DNA of 64,000 nucleotides from Nematopogon swammerdamellus (Eukaryota > Arthropoda > Insecta > Lepidoptera > Adelidae): contig OX336343.1 of assembly GCA_946902875.1 (NCBI GenBank), positions 13,699,361-13,763,360 on the forward strand, given 5' to 3'. The notes under the pieces were generated by a model. It did no database searches and had not been told where the DNA came from. It saw only the letters and a list, made by a program, of their open reading frames with translations. Of the stretch, positions 21,580 through 32,058 are shown piece after piece (the first letter of the stretch is position 1; each line of letters opens with the position of its first letter). The translations under genes were made by a program, and so were the position numbers.

Positions 21580-22100
21580 TACTAGCTTTTGCCCGCGGCT
21601 TCGCTCGCGTGAAATTCGTATTTAAAAAGATGAAAGTAAGTAAGCCCGCTACTGTACCATTATTTCGGCGCGCGGAACAATTCAGTTTGTATGAGAGCCA
21701 TATCTTAGCGTAACCTGAACTGAATTTTATTTAGTCTCGTATAACTAAATGTGCTTGTACTAAGTTCCATAGAATTCGGATGATCGGTTTAAGAGTTATG
21801 GAGGAACAAACATACATACATACCTAAATTCATACAGAAAAGATTTCTAAAAATCGTCAATTTAGTTTTAGTATCATACATAGAGTATACAAAAGCAATA
21901 TTGCATATAACCCAAAGAGTTTGTATTACGTCGAAAGGAGCGCAGCGACGTAATACAAACTCTTTGCATATAACAAAGTAACTTACTCCATGACCATCCC
22001 TTTTTTTTTATGTAATCCGCTATGGGTGGCTGAGTCGGAGGGGCCAAAGCGCATGCTCCGACCAGCCAATATCACCTCCGAGAAGGTAGGTTACAGATTT
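21580..22100 (+). mobile_element. Family I repeat, longer copy with palindromic insertion
   Basis: It begins ACTAGCTTTTGCCCGCGGCT and includes 'GATCGGTTTAAGAGTTATGG' and CTTACTCCATGACCATCCC. Compared with 8475 and 33715 it carries an extra segment of about 52 bp (21912-21963) flanked by an 11-bp direct repeat. After the T-run at about 22000 a separate sequence with 'GTAGGTTACAGATTTATTAT' continues the same family. Confidence 0.7.
21901..21974. mobile_element. Palindromic insertion with 11-bp direct repeats
   Basis: TTGCATATAAC occurs at 21901-21911 and 21964-21974. Between them, arms of 20 bp (AAAGAGTTTGTATTACGTCG and its complement) surround a 12-base loop. The empty form of the site is seen in the 33715 copy. 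Confidence 0.75.
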
Positions 22101-22640
22101 ATTATTAGTATTGATATTGATATTGATGACAACAATTGTAAAACATTTTCTTGACTTTCGAAAGCTTTTTCTCCTTACTTCAATGCAGACTCACCTTACC
22201 ACATACTTTCTTTATTATAAATTATATCATTACAGACTTCTTATTATTACTTCACTGCTCTGTGTTCCTTACCTATCACACGGTAGGCAATATCTCATCG
22301 CCTAGATACCTGACTTAAGTAATTGGAGCGATCACCTAAAGCAACACCGGTCTATTATCATTCCATCTGAAACCCATAAAATATTTACCGAACTCGTTGG
22401 CTCCTCGAAGTTGTCCCTTAACCCGGCGCTATCTCCACATCTCAAGAGACGTGACTACAAAAACATTGACCCCTTGCAGTGTCAACACAGTCCGCGATGA
22501 ACGAACGACTAAACCAACAAGGAGAGTGCCCGCGTATTAGATGGGACGGGGATATATCGGCGATATATCACCGTCCTTAAGATACCTTGTCAATTGTATA
22601 GTATAACTACGCTCGTGTAATTTTTGTTTTATTATGTTTA
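22101..22640. other. No recognised feature
   Basis: Mixed sequence with no gene or repeat that I can support. Confidence 0.3.
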
Positions 22641-22644
22641 AATT

Positions 22645-22815
22645 ATTGCTGCCCACATATTTCCCCCCAAGTACAGTTTCGAGTGCTTCAAGAGAGGCGT
22701 GAATAGGCACATGTCAGGCCGGCATGGCATTCGCAACCAACGCATGCGACCGAATGTCCATGGGAGTCGTTAGACATCTTATGGGTGGCTCGGCGCCACA
22801 TGTCGCTTTAATTGA
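22645..22815 (+). mobile_element. LINE 3' end, family E
   Basis: 'TGCCCACATATTTCCCCCCA' is followed by CAGGCCGGCATGGCATTCGC and 'GCCACATGTCGCTTTAATT'. It is closely related to the 63295 copy. The intact LINE begins shortly downstream. Confidence 0.65.
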
Positions 22816-23086
22816 GTAGTTCTCGAGTTATAATTCATTCACGTTCGAAACGGCGCGAGCGTTGGACGTGTCAGTCAACAGGTGCCCCTCCAACGACAGC
22901 TCTGCGTACAGTAAGACAAAAAACTTACTCCAGCCTGCTGCTATATCAATACAAATACCCACCTTAATACTTACCCACCTACACCGATTGCACTGTCAGA
23001 GGAGTGTGCTGTTACGTCACCAACTGCAACAGCGTCGTGCTTCACTTTAACACAACCTATATATATCTACTTACCTATAAACTACA

Positions 23087-24238
23087 ATGCAGCAAAATAT
23101 CAACAAATGCGCCAGATGCGAGACCGATATCCTGGAAGAAGATGGACTCAACTGCTGCGTCTGCATGAGGGGCTACCACTTCAACTGCGCAGGCATCAGC
23201 GAGATAAACTTCAGGAAAATGAGAGCATCAGTAAAGGCAGTGTACCAAGGACCGTGCTGTGGAATTGAAAAACGCTATGGGAAACCGCCTCCTGCTCTCA
23301 CCACAACTGATCTGACAAAACTAAACCCTGTACAAAGCTCACCTAATCTGGAAACCGCAAAGGACGACGCGACCTCGACCGCAGTAAGAAACGATGTCCT
23401 ACTTCAGATTCAGAGAGACATAGCCAAGCTGCTGGAGGGTCAGACGGAAATGCGGAAAGAGCAAAAAGAAGTCAAAGCCTCGCTTGAGTTTCTCGGTGAC
23501 AAGATGCAAGAATTGGAATCAGATTTACAAATGCAAAAAGGTCGTATCTCCAGCCTGGAAAAGGCTACCAGCGTAACTAACGAAATCTCTCAGCAGATTA
23601 ACAAACTACAAGTAGAAAATGAGGACCTACGTCAAGAGATGCTGAGCACATTTGTGGAGGTAAAGGGAATCCCGTCCGCACCCCAAGAAAATGTTATACA
23701 TGTACTAGATCGAGTGGCGAAGGTTATTGGGTGCGCTGTATCGTCGACAGAAATCGCTGCTGTTCGTCGTCCGACCGGACAATTAACTCAGCGAGATATC
23801 ATAATCCAGTTCACTACAGAGCAAGCAAAGGAAAAATTCCTGTCGTGTGCAAAGGAATCAAATAAAAAGAGGAAAATTGAAGGAAAAATCGGGTTGAAAT
23901 CTAACGAAATTATAGGTGGAGAAACCGGTAATTCAGTGTTCATAAACCAACTACTTACGAAAAGGCGAAAACAACTCTTATCGCGTGCAAAAGAATTCGG
24001 CCACTCCAATGGGATAGAATTTGTCTGGACAAAAAACGGGCAAGTTTACATGAAAAAAACCGACTCCAAATCTGAACCCGCTCGCATAATTAAAACGGAA
24101 AAAGACTTCGAAAGATTTTTTCGAAAATCTACTACTTCCGAGAGCAACACCGAAGAGAAAGGGATGGCAAATTTTAGGGGGCCACAACTTGGAGAAATGT
24201 ATAAGTCGAAAGAGACGTATAGCGGCGCTGACGCATAG
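23087..24238 (+). CDS. LINE ORF1 protein (PHD-like finger, coiled coil, FP-like C-terminal domain)
   Basis: The protein has 383 codons. Residues 8-58 carry Cys8-x2-Cys11, Cys23-x2-Cys26 and His31-x2-Cys34, a PHD-type layout, but the last pair is adjacent (Cys57-Cys58) rather than CxxC and the usual Trp is missing. Residues about 100-185 are charged and heptad-like (coiled coil, probably trimerisation). Residues about 187-360 match the fold shared by LINE ORF1p and baculovirus FP proteins: FVEVKGIPSAPQENVIHVLD, VFINQLLTKRRKQLLSRAK and IEFVWTKNGQVYMKK, ending RIIKTEKDFERFF. The expected role is RNA binding and chaperoning of the element's own RNA in a ribonucleoprotein. It is translated upstream of ORF2. 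A 50-bp overlap with another frame at its end is noted separately. Similarity to host FP-type genes is from recognition, not a search. Confidence 0.85.
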   Translation: MQQNINKCARCETDILEEDGLNCCVCMRGYHFNCAGISEINFRKMRASVKAVYQGPCCGIEKRYGKPPPALTTTDLTKLNPVQSSPNLETAKDDATSTAVRNDVLLQIQRDIAKLLEGQTEMRKEQKEVKASLEFLGDKMQELESDLQMQKGRISSLEKATSVTNEISQQINKLQVENEDLRQEMLSTFVEVKGIPSAPQENVIHVLDRVAKVIGCAVSSTEIAAVRRPTGQLTQRDIIIQFTTEQAKEKFLSCAKESNKKRKIEGKIGLKSNEIIGGETGNSVFINQLLTKRRKQLLSRAKEFGHSNGIEFVWTKNGQVYMKKTDSKSEPARIIKTEKDFERFFRKSTTSESNTEEKGMANFRGPQLGEMYKSKETYSGADA

Positions 24239-24941
24239 TAGGATTTGCGTTTATACAGATAACACTTTCGTCGTCGTAGATCTGATACTGATAACCGGTT
24301 TCAATGGGTTAATGACTTGTCAAAGAGTGGAGATCACGGCAGGTACGACACAACACATTTTTCTTTTTCTTCCTTGTTCTCTTATAATATCTTCAAAATG
24401 CAAAACCTGCATTTTATTGTTATGGATTCATGTTGATTTTGTATGTTTGTGTATAAGTACCTATGGTTGCACTCACTCACAATTTAAGATTACTCAACTT
24501 GTGGTATTGCATGTGTCTCGTATTGTTTGTCATGTACATCTTATTAAATCTATTAGTACTGACGATTTAAAAGAAGTTAGTAAATTAAGTCTTATTATAA
24601 ATGTAAAAAGAAACTCACCAACCTATACTCAGATTTCATTGTGCCTACTCATGGAATCCACTTATCATAACAAATACCGCAACTTACTAATCATGGAATC
24701 ACTCCTAAAATTGCAATTATTACAAGTAATTCAGAAAATATTGCTTGCCATTCAATACATTATTAGATGTGTACTACTTACAGCCATATGCCTTGAAATG
24801 GAACACTATAATATTACTACTTATATTATTATACCAATTTCAACTGAAACTATCAGTTTTACCATCGAACTGTCAATTACTAAAATTACCAAACTGACTA
24901 TCACCAGAATAATGAAATCTCGCCTTAAAATTCAATTTTAA
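24189..24941 (+). other. Bridging open frame between ORF1 and ORF2
   Basis: A 250-codon frame starts with ATG inside the end of ORF1 (50-bp overlap) and stops at 24941, 25 bp after the ORF2 frame opens at 24916. ORF1, this frame and ORF2 occupy three successive frames. The peptide is rich in Ile/Leu/Thr with no known motif, and its composition may simply reflect AT-rich DNA. It could be a chance opening, the degraded N-terminus of ORF2 in shifted frames, or a real third ORF. Nothing recognisable favours a protein function. Confidence 0.3.
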
Positions 24942-24978
24942 TGAAGATATTGAAAATGACATTGAAAATATCGATGTC

Positions 24979-27894
24979 GTGAATACCCACATAACTCATT
25001 TACCGGAAGACTGTAAAAACAAGATACCCAAAAAAACCAAGATTAAAACTATTACAATAAATATTAGGAGCATCAACCGTAACTTTGATCATCTGGTGGT
25101 ATTGCTTAAACGACTAGATATAGTTTTTGACGTAATCATTTTGACAGAATGTTGGCTAAGTGCACAGACTCTCATACCCTGCCTAGAAGGTTATGCCTCC
25201 TTTCATACATCAAAAAACAAAAACAAAAGTGAGGGAGTGGTAATTTATGTACATTCTAAACACTCGGTTTCAATAAGCGAACCCAACCTTCAGGACGCTA
25301 ATTGTCTCATAACTGAATTTTCCGATAGAACAGTTCTGGTTTCCATATACCGATCACCGCGATTCAATTGTATTGACTCTTTCCTCGACTCGTTAAATGA
25401 AACACTTACCCTATTAAGTTGCAGGGATAATTTAATTCTAACGGGCGACATGAACATTAATATAAACTATACTAACAAAGATCACAGGGCAGAGAAATAT
25501 CTCTGCCTAATTGCTGAACATGGACTTCTCCCAGCCATAACGCAGCCAACTAGGGAAACGGCCTGTTTGGATCACATCATGGTTAGAAGTAAGGATAGTA
25601 TAGAATCCTTGATCTGTCAAACGTCTATAACGGATCACTATCCTATTATCCTGTGCCTAGGTAATTATAGAGATGTGAAATCACAATGCCGTAAGGTCAA
25701 AATTGTAGAATACAAAGCGATTGCGACTTCACTTCAGAACTATAACTGGAACAGAGTCACAGAATGCAACAATGTTGATGAAGGTATTGAAATACTTATA
25801 AACATATTAAAGGATCATATCGATGCTAATACTACTACACGAACGGTTCCAAGATCAAAAAATAACCTCAAAGGCTGGATTACACCTGGGCTTATTAGAT
25901 GCCTCAAAAAACGTGATCGACTACACAAACAAGCAAGGAAAGATCCCCTAAACTTCGAATTACAAAGGAGATACAAATCATATAGGAATGTATGTGATCG
26001 AGCAACCAAGACGGCAAAGAATAGATATATGGAAAAGGAACTACAATCAAATATAAATAACTCTAAAAAACAATGGGAAGTTATAAAAAAAGCAGCCTAT
26101 TTGCCAGGTAAATATAGTAAGCCATCTTCTGATTTGATTGTAGACGATGATCCATTAACCTCGGCGAACTCTGTGAATAATTACTTTGCAAATGTTGGCG
26201 TATCAAAGGCTAAAGATAACCTGGATAACCTGAAAAGAACTGAAGAAGAACTGGCTAATACTGTGCACAGCTCTTGTTCGCTGTTGCACTCTTTTTTCTT
26301 AGCTCCGACCAACCAAATCGAAGTTGGAAAGATCATAGACTCGCTCAAAATAACAAGTGCAGGAGGTTGGGATAATATCAGTTCTATGCTTATACGAGAA
26401 ACCAAACAATCTCTACTGGAACCACTCACATACATCATAAACTTAAGTCTCTCTTCTGGCGTTTTTCCACGGGCGCTGAAGAAGTCAGTTGTAGTACCTA
26501 TTCACAAAGCTGGGGACAAGACGATCGCTTCTAACTACAGACCTATTTCACTGCTATCAACTTTTTCCAAAATCTTGGAAAAAATTGTTAAAGAACGACT
26601 AGTAGAATATCTAGAAAAACATGATTTACTATCAAATAACCAGCACGGATTTCGACACAAAAGGAGTACTGAAGATGCAGTAGGTAGGCTTGTAGATTGC
26701 GTTAGTGGAAGTTTGGACCAAGGAGAGCGATGCCTTGGCCTCTTCTTAGACCTAGCCAAGGCATTTGACACCGTATCCCAAAAAATATTGCTAAGAAAAA
26801 TGGAAATGCACTACGGTATCAGAGGCGTGCCATTAGAGTGGTTTAGCAGCTACCTCAATGAACGAAAGCAATGCGTCAGAATAGGTGATGTGGTGAGTAA
26901 TGAGGTACCTGTCAATTTTGGCGTACCACAGGGAAGCGTCTTAGGACCAGTCCTTTTTATCATGTATATCAATGAGCTATGTGAAAAAATTATCCCCAAC
27001 TGTAAAATTTTTACGTTCGCCGACGACACAGCACTCATTTTCACTGACAAAACCTGGGATGATGTCTACAAAAAAGCAGAATCAGGGATGAAAATCATTA
27101 AGAAGTGGTTGGACGTCAACTTACTTACATTAAATGTTCAAAAAACTAAACACTTAGCTTTTAGTATAAACCGTTCTACCTCGCCTGATGAGCAGTATAA
27201 ACTACACTTGCACACATGTCCAGAAGGCAACAGTATCCGACATACAGTGTGCAAGTGTACAGAAATTGCTAGAGTTAGACATGTACGATATCTTGGAATA
27301 ATTATAGATGACAATATTAATTGGGATGTCCACATCGAGGAACTTTCTAACAAGACACGCAAATTGATCTATGTATTTAAACGCTTACGCAATATACTCA
27401 CCGTTGATACTCTACGTGTTGTGTACTTAGCTCTTTGCCAGTCTCGACTGACTTATTGTATATCGTCCTGGGGTGGTGCGGCAAAAACCACACTGCTATC
27501 AATTGAGAGAGCTCAACGAGTAGTACTCCGTGTCATGATGAAGAAACAGTTTCGGTATCCTACATATGATCTTTTAAATGAATGTCAGGTTCTAAGTATA
27601 AGAAAGCTGTTTATAGCAAACATAGTAATAAAATGCCATACTCTAATAAGCACGGTGAAAGATGAGGTAAGAACTAATAGCACTCGCTTTTCTCACCTTT
27701 TGCATGTGCCTGCAACCAGAACCAAAATGGCACAACGATTTAGAATGTTTCTCGCTCCTTTTATATACAATAAAATTGACAAGCAATATAACACACATGC
27801 AATGACACTCACCGAATTGCGCAGTCTTGTAAAAGCTGTACTGATGAAGTATGACTATGAGGAAACGGAAGTCATGCTTGCGGTCATGCAGTAA
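24979..27894 (+). CDS. LINE ORF2 protein: endonuclease and reverse transcriptase
   Basis: The frame has 971 codons when counted from GTG at 24979. It is open from 24916, and no ATG precedes GDMNININ (residue about 155), so the start is undecided. Residues about 20-230 are an AP-like endonuclease: TINIRSINRN, LTECWLS (catalytic Glu), TGDMN and SITDHYPI (the final His block). Residues about 440-760 are the reverse transcriptase: YRPISLLSTFSKILEK, NQHGFRHKRST, LFLDLAKAFDTVS (first Asp), GVPQGSVLGPVLF and FADDTALIF (catalytic Asp pair). All catalytic residues that I can see are present. The C-terminal region has the LIYVFKRLR and SWGGAAKTTLLSIERAQRVV blocks of CR1/Jockey-group enzymes. No RNase H or integrase is present. 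It acts by target-primed reverse transcription in the nucleus. Confidence 0.92.
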   Translation: MNTHITHLPEDCKNKIPKKTKIKTITINIRSINRNFDHLVVLLKRLDIVFDVIILTECWLSAQTLIPCLEGYASFHTSKNKNKSEGVVIYVHSKHSVSISEPNLQDANCLITEFSDRTVLVSIYRSPRFNCIDSFLDSLNETLTLLSCRDNLILTGDMNININYTNKDHRAEKYLCLIAEHGLLPAITQPTRETACLDHIMVRSKDSIESLICQTSITDHYPIILCLGNYRDVKSQCRKVKIVEYKAIATSLQNYNWNRVTECNNVDEGIEILINILKDHIDANTTTRTVPRSKNNLKGWITPGLIRCLKKRDRLHKQARKDPLNFELQRRYKSYRNVCDRATKTAKNRYMEKELQSNINNSKKQWEVIKKAAYLPGKYSKPSSDLIVDDDPLTSANSVNNYFANVGVSKAKDNLDNLKRTEEELANTVHSSCSLLHSFFLAPTNQIEVGKIIDSLKITSAGGWDNISSMLIRETKQSLLEPLTYIINLSLSSGVFPRALKKSVVVPIHKAGDKTIASNYRPISLLSTFSKILEKIVKERLVEYLEKHDLLSNNQHGFRHKRSTEDAVGRLVDCVSGSLDQGERCLGLFLDLAKAFDTVSQKILLRKMEMHYGIRGVPLEWFSSYLNERKQCVRIGDVVSNEVPVNFGVPQGSVLGPVLFIMYINELCEKIIPNCKIFTFADDTALIFTDKTWDDVYKKAESGMKIIKKWLDVNLLTLNVQKTKHLAFSINRSTSPDEQYKLHLHTCPEGNSIRHTVCKCTEIARVRHVRYLGIIIDDNINWDVHIEELSNKTRKLIYVFKRLRNILTVDTLRVVYLALCQSRLTYCISSWGGAAKTTLLSIERAQRVVLRVMMKKQFRYPTYDLLNECQVLSIRKLFIANIVIKCHTLISTVKDEVRTNSTRFSHLLHVPATRTKMAQRFRMFLAPFIYNKIDKQYNTHAMTLTELRSLVKAVLMKYDYEETEVMLAVMQ

Positions 27895-28639
27895 TCTAAA
27901 TTATACTAAAATATACAAAACGACATAAAGTGTGCTGATCATTTTAACTATTAATATAAAATTGTTAATAGAGAAATACTAACTATACTCAAACAAACAC
28001 AAATCCATATCAATTTCCTTCAATACATATATACCTGTACATTCCACGGAAGCACATACTACTTAATAATAGACGATGCATATTACTATTTTACTACTGA
28101 ATGGCACTCACCATATATATACATTAATTGCAGTTATATACTTACTTGCTTATCTATTTACATACTTACTAATTAATTGTATAGAATATACATATAACAA
28201 ATACACATAAATATACATACATGTAATGTCACACGTGTGTACATATACATATTAAGAAAGAGAGGGAATGGGAAGAAGTGCCTAGTGCCTGATCTGTGGT
28301 GATCTGCCATTCTTTGACGGTCGCCGACAAATGGACCTAGCAACAGCAATTCGATATTTGTGATGTGGAGATATTCATGAAAGTGAGGGTACTCAGAGAG
28401 TTGTTAAATTTCATGTATCAATGACGGTTTAGTGTTGGGTTTATTAATGTTGCATAGACGACTTTTTGTGCTTGTAGATAATTTAACAAACATTCATTGT
28501 AGTAATGTATAAATCTTTGTCTAAACAATGTAACTATATAGGAATAAATTAGTACTTATATATCTGTTGCTCATGAAGCAGCCGCAAGGCCAGTTTGGGC
28601 GATAGCTATTGCTTTTACATTGTAATGCAAAATATATAA

Positions 28640-28675
28640 TAAACTTTTTGAATTTTGAATTTTTGAATTTGAATA
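28640..28675 (+). repeat. LINE 3' tail
   Basis: AATAAACTTTTTGAATTTTG followed by further GAATTT units. A short simple repeat at the 3' end replaces poly-A, as in CR1-group elements. Confidence 0.6.
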
Positions 28676-29790
28676 AGGGAACACGACGACGGCGCCTCGG
28701 TACTAGATAGGAGATAATCACACAAAATCTGAAACGCACGTACTTGCGTCTAGCTAGAGGTACGAAAATTGTTTACCATGAACTCCAATGACGTTATACT
28801 CACCACGATGTATGCGCCCTCTTGTGATAGTACTTCGGTACTTACTTAAGAGGAAACAGAGGTACTTACTTAAGAGGAAACAGAACGTGTGGGTGGGGGA
28901 TGGAGGTGGAAGCGAAACTTAAGCGAGGCAAACTAGACATAAGAAGGATTTCGCTCAGCCGACTACACAGCCTATCTATATTATTACTTGGCGAACATCT
29001 TTTCAATTTAATATCAGCTATCTTATAAAGAATTTCTAGCTTGGTTCGGAACAATAATCTGAATAGACTTGCTGGGTTATTTATTACATATTAAATAGAG
29101 GGATAATATGTTTGTCGCGTTTGCGGTCGAAACGCTAGGTCCCTGGGAGTGCTGATGCAAAGCCGTTCCTGAGATGGCTAAGCCCGATGTTTATAGAGGC
29201 GATGGGCGTACCCAGATCAAAGACCTACTTTATCCAGCAGGTGAAGATTGCCATCTCAAGAGGAAACACTGTGGTAGCGTTCTTGACACTTTTAGTATTG
29301 ATAATTTGGTTACTTATTTTAATTTAGTTAAAAAAAATTTACTATACACAACACCACATATTAAAAAAATAGGCATACATTAGTTATAATATAACACACA
29401 TTTATATACGTCAATATATATAAATATACAATAATTAGGTTTTTTTTTCAAGCAAAAATTGAGCAATAATATAATTATATAACGCTCCACCCACAGTATT
29501 TTTTTTTTTTTTTTGTAAAAGCCGTTTTCGCTGTTTCAATAGTTTATTTCCTTGAATTCATAATTTATTGTACCGTATTTTTAGTTATTAGTAGCTAGGA
29601 TTAATTATCAAGATTTAAAAAACTTACATAATAAACTTTAATTACGTTAAGTACATACTACGTCATTTCTTGGTGCATGTACAATAAAAGTTATGTTTGT
29701 ACCAATATTTTAAAGAAATGAAGAATGCTACGGACTGTCATAAATTTATATAACATCTGAAATACTAACCCTAGCCCAGCATCACTATAT
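28676..29790. other. No recognised gene; 24-bp tandem duplication inside
   Basis: GGTACTTACTTAAGAGGAAA plus CAGA occurs twice head-to-tail (28837-28860 and 28861-28884). The remainder is AT-rich with a T-run at 29500-29514. Confidence 0.45.
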
Positions 29791-30950
29791 GGAACTATCT
29801 CAGCGCACACAAAACTGCTCTATGCAACTCCACAGCAGCCTCTCCTGAAAGCCCTGTCTTTGTTCGTCAAATTTCATTAACAGTGGTAGCCATTCATAGA
29901 CATGGAATGATTCTCCCGTCCCTAGATTGGCAATACATGCGACATAGAATGTATGTATATTGCAAGGGAATTATCCAATGCAACCAGCTGACGAGACCAC
30001 ACACAGGTAGGAAAGCCTCCGATCTTTATCGGATGCTCCGCGGCTCCGGCCACTATTTTGTGGTTTTCGTTTAACATAGATTTCACGGAAATTCATAGTT
30101 TTTTTTAGTTTTGAGTGGATCTTATGTATAACGCAATTGCGGCTTGTTGTTTACTCGGCCGCAACTCTTTCGAATGAATAATTCGAGCGATTACACGTTT
30201 CATCAGTGAGTACGAAATTTCTTGTAGGTATTTCGAAATTTAGCGTTTTACACAATCCTTGACTATATGAACCTCACTCACTCATACGCAGTTCAGGCAC
30301 ACTAACAATTCATTTTTAGTGTGCCTATCTATGTATATACTATGATCTATGTAGCCACCTATCGTCAATATGACCGGCCGCAAGTTATTGCGAGGCCGGC
30401 GGCGGCGGCGGGGCGGGGTAAGGGCGGGCGGTCAGTGCGGTTATAGCTGCCCATTTCGCCCCCGCAATACTCGTATATTGCGCGCATACTCCAAGAACCT
30501 CCGTGCGATACTATAGCATCACATTACTCTAGCCAATATGTTGGTGGTTGTGCCACTATGTGCTAGTTCAACTTAACATAGTCAGCTAAGGCTAAGTCAG
30601 GATGTTGTTTTGGCTAATTAGTAATTTATATTATGGTAAGCGATAATCATATTCAATTTCGATCTTTCCAGAAATAAATTACCAATGTTTCATTTCTTTC
30701 TTTCACCGTTTCAACATTTTTCCTTTCGTAGGTACTTCTATTACTTCCATTCGTATTCGTAATATCTGGTTAATTATTTTATTATATTTAATGTTCGTAT
30801 CTGTATATTTTTTTATTCGTACTTTGTCACGTGGTGTCACAATCATTATTATGTACCTACTTTGACCGTGTATATAAATTGTGAAGGTCTTAAATGATTG
30901 TGATTTTCTGGTTTGCCGACATTATTGTATAATATAGCGAAGGTCGAGGA
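29791..30950. other. No recognised feature; GC block 30380-30480
   Basis: Short open frame 29883-30074 is not recognised. The GC block contains GGCCGGCGGCGGCGGCGGGG and may be a low-complexity CpG patch. Confidence 0.3.
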
Positions 30951-30959
30951 CATTGATAA

Positions 30960-31070
30960 GGCTCGCAGGCTACAGCAACTGGGCGGGGGCGGCTGGGGAC
31001 GGGGGGGGGGGGGGGGGCGGGGGCGCAGCGGAGGCGGCCGGCGGCGGCGCGGCGCCGCCCCACTGCTCAC
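30960..31070. repeat. G-rich tract (potential G-quadruplex)
   Basis: GGGCGGGGGCGGCTGGGGAC is followed by a G-run of about 17 and then 'GGGCGGGGGCGCAGCGG'. Multiple G-runs on one strand could fold, or they may reflect assembly trouble. An open frame here encodes only Gly/Arg repeats. Confidence 0.6.
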
Positions 31071-31684
31071 AGCCCAGCGTTATCCCGGCATAGACTCCCT
31101 TTGTCTAACGCCACAAAAGCAGGATCAGCGGTGATGGCTTACGATTTATTTCACGCCACTCGCCACTCAAGGATTCACTTACGCTTTACGACGTCAGGGT
31201 GGAGCGGTTGCAGTTTTTGTTGATTTAAACTGCTCGGTCCGCGTAGCGACACTGAGCGATGCTCGATGTCTCACTGAAAGGATTATTCTCGCGCCGATGT
31301 CACCCGGATCAATAGAACACTATTATTGATTAAAGTTTCACAAGGATCCCTATAGTATGAACTGGTGTAGAAGAGAGTTATTTCTGTATTGTTCTTTCAT
31401 GTGGTACCAGCAGCGGGGCTATTCTATATTAGCAATTCATCGCTAATAGCAATTTCTCATGATCCATGTCCTCGCCGCGTCCGCGCCCGCCGCCGCCTCC
31501 GTACCCCCGAGAAAAGAGAACCCTAACGCTTCAACTGACTTCTCAATGTGTCTAGTGAGACAGAGCTACCGCTATTTTTTTCTATCCGCTATTTCAGATA
31601 ATCGCGAATAGAGAATAGGTAACGCAGTAGACCTACGAGTATATAAATAATTTTATTAAAAATGTCAATCAGTCAGTCAGTCAG
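31071..31684. other. No recognised gene; short CpG-rich motif shared with 32.7 kb
   Basis: 'GTCCTCGCCGCGTCCGCGCC' followed by GAGAAAAGAGAACCCTA at about 31465-31525 is echoed at about 32660-32775. Confidence 0.35.
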
Positions 31685-31828
31685 TCAGCGTGTAAGCGTC
31701 CACTGCTGTACATACGCCTCTCCAATTTTCCTCCAGTCCTCCCGGCCTTCAGCGGTATGGAACCACTGCTTTCCGCCGACGTACTTGATGTCGTCGTCCC
31801 ACCTGGCGGGTGGTCTTCCCACACTCCG
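31685..31828 (-). pseudogene. RTE-like LINE C-terminus
   Basis: The minus-strand peptide reads RSVGRPPARWDDDIKYVGGK and continues EGREDWRKIGEAYVQQW to a stop (TGA at 31685-31687). The GRPxxRWxDDI...W...AR/AEGREDWRxLxEAYVQQW pattern is the C-terminal tail of RTE-type endonuclease/reverse transcriptases. It is followed by a CAGT repeat tail (31668-31690). Only about 47 codons remain. Confidence 0.8.
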
Positions 31829-31972
31829 TTTTCCTGTTCACGGCCGCCAGTGTAGGACACGGTTACTCCAACGGTCGTCGTCTCTTTGGCTGAAAAATAT
31901 AATGAAATGAAAAGTAGAAATCGTGGGATCTGCAATAAACTGTGAAATATTTTAATTATAAACGTCTTATGC

Positions 31973-32058
31973 GAGTGGAAGAGGCGGCAGAGGTGTGTCA
32001 GGATCGTGGCACGTGGAGATCCGTTGTCTACGCCTATCCCACTGGAAAACAGGTGTGA
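31973..32058 (+). pseudogene. LINE ORF C-terminal fragment, family G
   Basis: RVEEAAEVCQDRGTWRSVVY, then AYPTGKQV and stop. It is nearly the same as 9601-9684. Confidence 0.55.

Larger units (their letters stand above)
22840..28675 (+). mobile_element. Near-complete CR1-group non-LTR retrotransposon
   Basis: The element has a short 5' region, ORF1 (23087-24238), a 740-bp spacer, ORF2 (24979-27894), an AT-rich 3' UTR of about 770 bp and a tail of TTTGAATT-like units at about 28646-28674. Uninterrupted ORF1 and ORF2 mean a young copy. The ORF1 type (PHD-like finger plus coiled coil plus nucleic-acid-binding C-terminal domain), ORF2 without RNase H and the short-repeat tail instead of poly-A fit the CR1 superfamily (CR1/L2/Daphne/Kiri group). 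Which clade is not decided. The 5' boundary is a guess, set between the family E copy and ORF1, and no target-site duplication was confirmed. Confidence 0.85.

Noticed and set aside
23900..24220. Viral FP gene captured in the genome
   Set aside because: The FP-like domain belongs to LINE ORF1 with coiled coil and finger, followed by EN-RT; a LINE origin explains it.
30849..31134. Gly/Arg-rich and Pro-rich open frames
   Set aside because: They translate a G-tract and carry no information beyond it.
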